This document shows, piece after piece, positions 54,111 to 54,202 of a stretch of DNA of 54,202 bases. The DNA is from Paracoccaceae bacterium (lineage in GTDB: Bacteria; Pseudomonadota; Alphaproteobacteria; Rhodobacterales; Rhodobacteraceae), in contig JACSRN010000075.1 in assembly GCA_014879735.1 (NCBI GenBank), positions 1 through 54,202 on the forward strand, written 5' to 3'. A program made the position numbers and the translations under genes. Position 1 is the stretch's first letter, and every line of letters starts with the position of its first letter. The notes under the pieces are model-generated. The model did no database searches. It saw only the letters and a list, made by a program, of their open reading frames with translations, and was not told where the DNA came from.

Positions 54111-54202
54111 TCAGCCCTGGAACAACCTGTTCCTCATCGCCGTCATGATCTGGCTGCAAACCGGCTACTGCATGGTCCTCTTCTCGGCCGCCATCAAGGG
54201 CA
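54098..54202 (+). CDS. internal fragment of an AglF-type sugar ABC permease
   Basis: From about 54103 to the edge the plus strand reads AEIQPWNNLFLIAVMIWLQ, then TGYCMVLFSAAIKG. This is a strong match to the middle of alpha-glucoside permease AglF and kin (PWNN-LFL--MIWLQTG--MVL-SAAIKG precedes the ATPase-contact loop). The upstream part of such a permease, some 200 residues, is missing: the same frame before about 54095 is only the antisense of the acidic gene. The right side is cut by the window end. No start is visible. The match is by recall of the family and was not searched. Confidence 0.7.

Noticed and set aside
52016-54148. 710-residue plus-strand open frame opposite the acidic gene
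   Set aside because: Pro/Arg-rich shadow of Ala/Glu-rich minus-strand codons, with no domain or ribosome site.

Overview
The window is about 54 kb of GC-rich DNA from an alphaproteobacterium, almost certainly Rhodobacteraceae/Paracoccaceae (Rhodobacter, Paracoccus or a relative). The reasons are the ATP synthase zeta inhibitor, an adrenodoxin-type ferredoxin, small lineage proteins (DUF1178, DUF2065, DUF2842), an RNase E with a long insert in its S1 domain, and GC-rich extragenic palindromes carrying a conserved GGGATATTTT block. Most of it is ordinary chromosomal DNA. I see no phage, IS element, CRISPR array or plasmid function. No genome comparison was possible.

Layout. 1-6.4 kb: tRNA-Ser(CGA), a PPC/DUF296 protein, hisD, a damaged methyltransferase-like gene, a homocysteine S-methyltransferase, the zeta inhibitor, purC and purS. 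6.4-13 kb: tandem GC palindromes, a cytochrome P450 coupled to a membrane alpha/beta hydrolase, ccdA, and rne. 13.4-18.9 kb: a corrinoid uptake and salvage operon (btuB-btuF-btuC-btuD-cbiZ) behind a cobalamin riboswitch. 19.2-24.6 kb: a polyamine-type ABC transporter (potABCD) ending in a strong terminator, then an amidase.

24.6-33.1 kb is the most distinctive accessory block. Seven minus-strand genes overlap end to start: neuB, a GT25 glycosyltransferase, a KpsS/KpsC-like protein, a GT8-like protein, neuC and two tandem WaaA-family glycosyltransferases. neuA runs toward them from the other side. NeuC, NeuB and NeuA together are the minimal set for making CMP-activated sialic acid from UDP-GlcNAc. 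The other five genes look like transferases that would build it into a surface glycan.

33-54 kb: ThpR, a Nudix hydrolase, DUF1178, a MarR-type regulator, sdhE with an XRE regulator, an aspartate aminotransferase with a VOC protein, an [2Fe-2S] ferredoxin, a peptidoglycan-binding lipoprotein with an HD protein, the hflK-hflC-DUF2065-degP membrane quality-control block, gor, rpiA, a GST, an EF-hand protein, sdaA, purA and DUF2842. The last gene is a large acidic, repeat-containing protein interrupted by a probable frameshift. Its 5' end runs into an internal fragment of an AglF-type sugar permease on the opposite strand. That edge is a rearrangement or an assembly joint.

Translational coupling by 4-base (ATGA/GTGA) or TGATG overlaps is the dominant operon style and was used to choose several starts.
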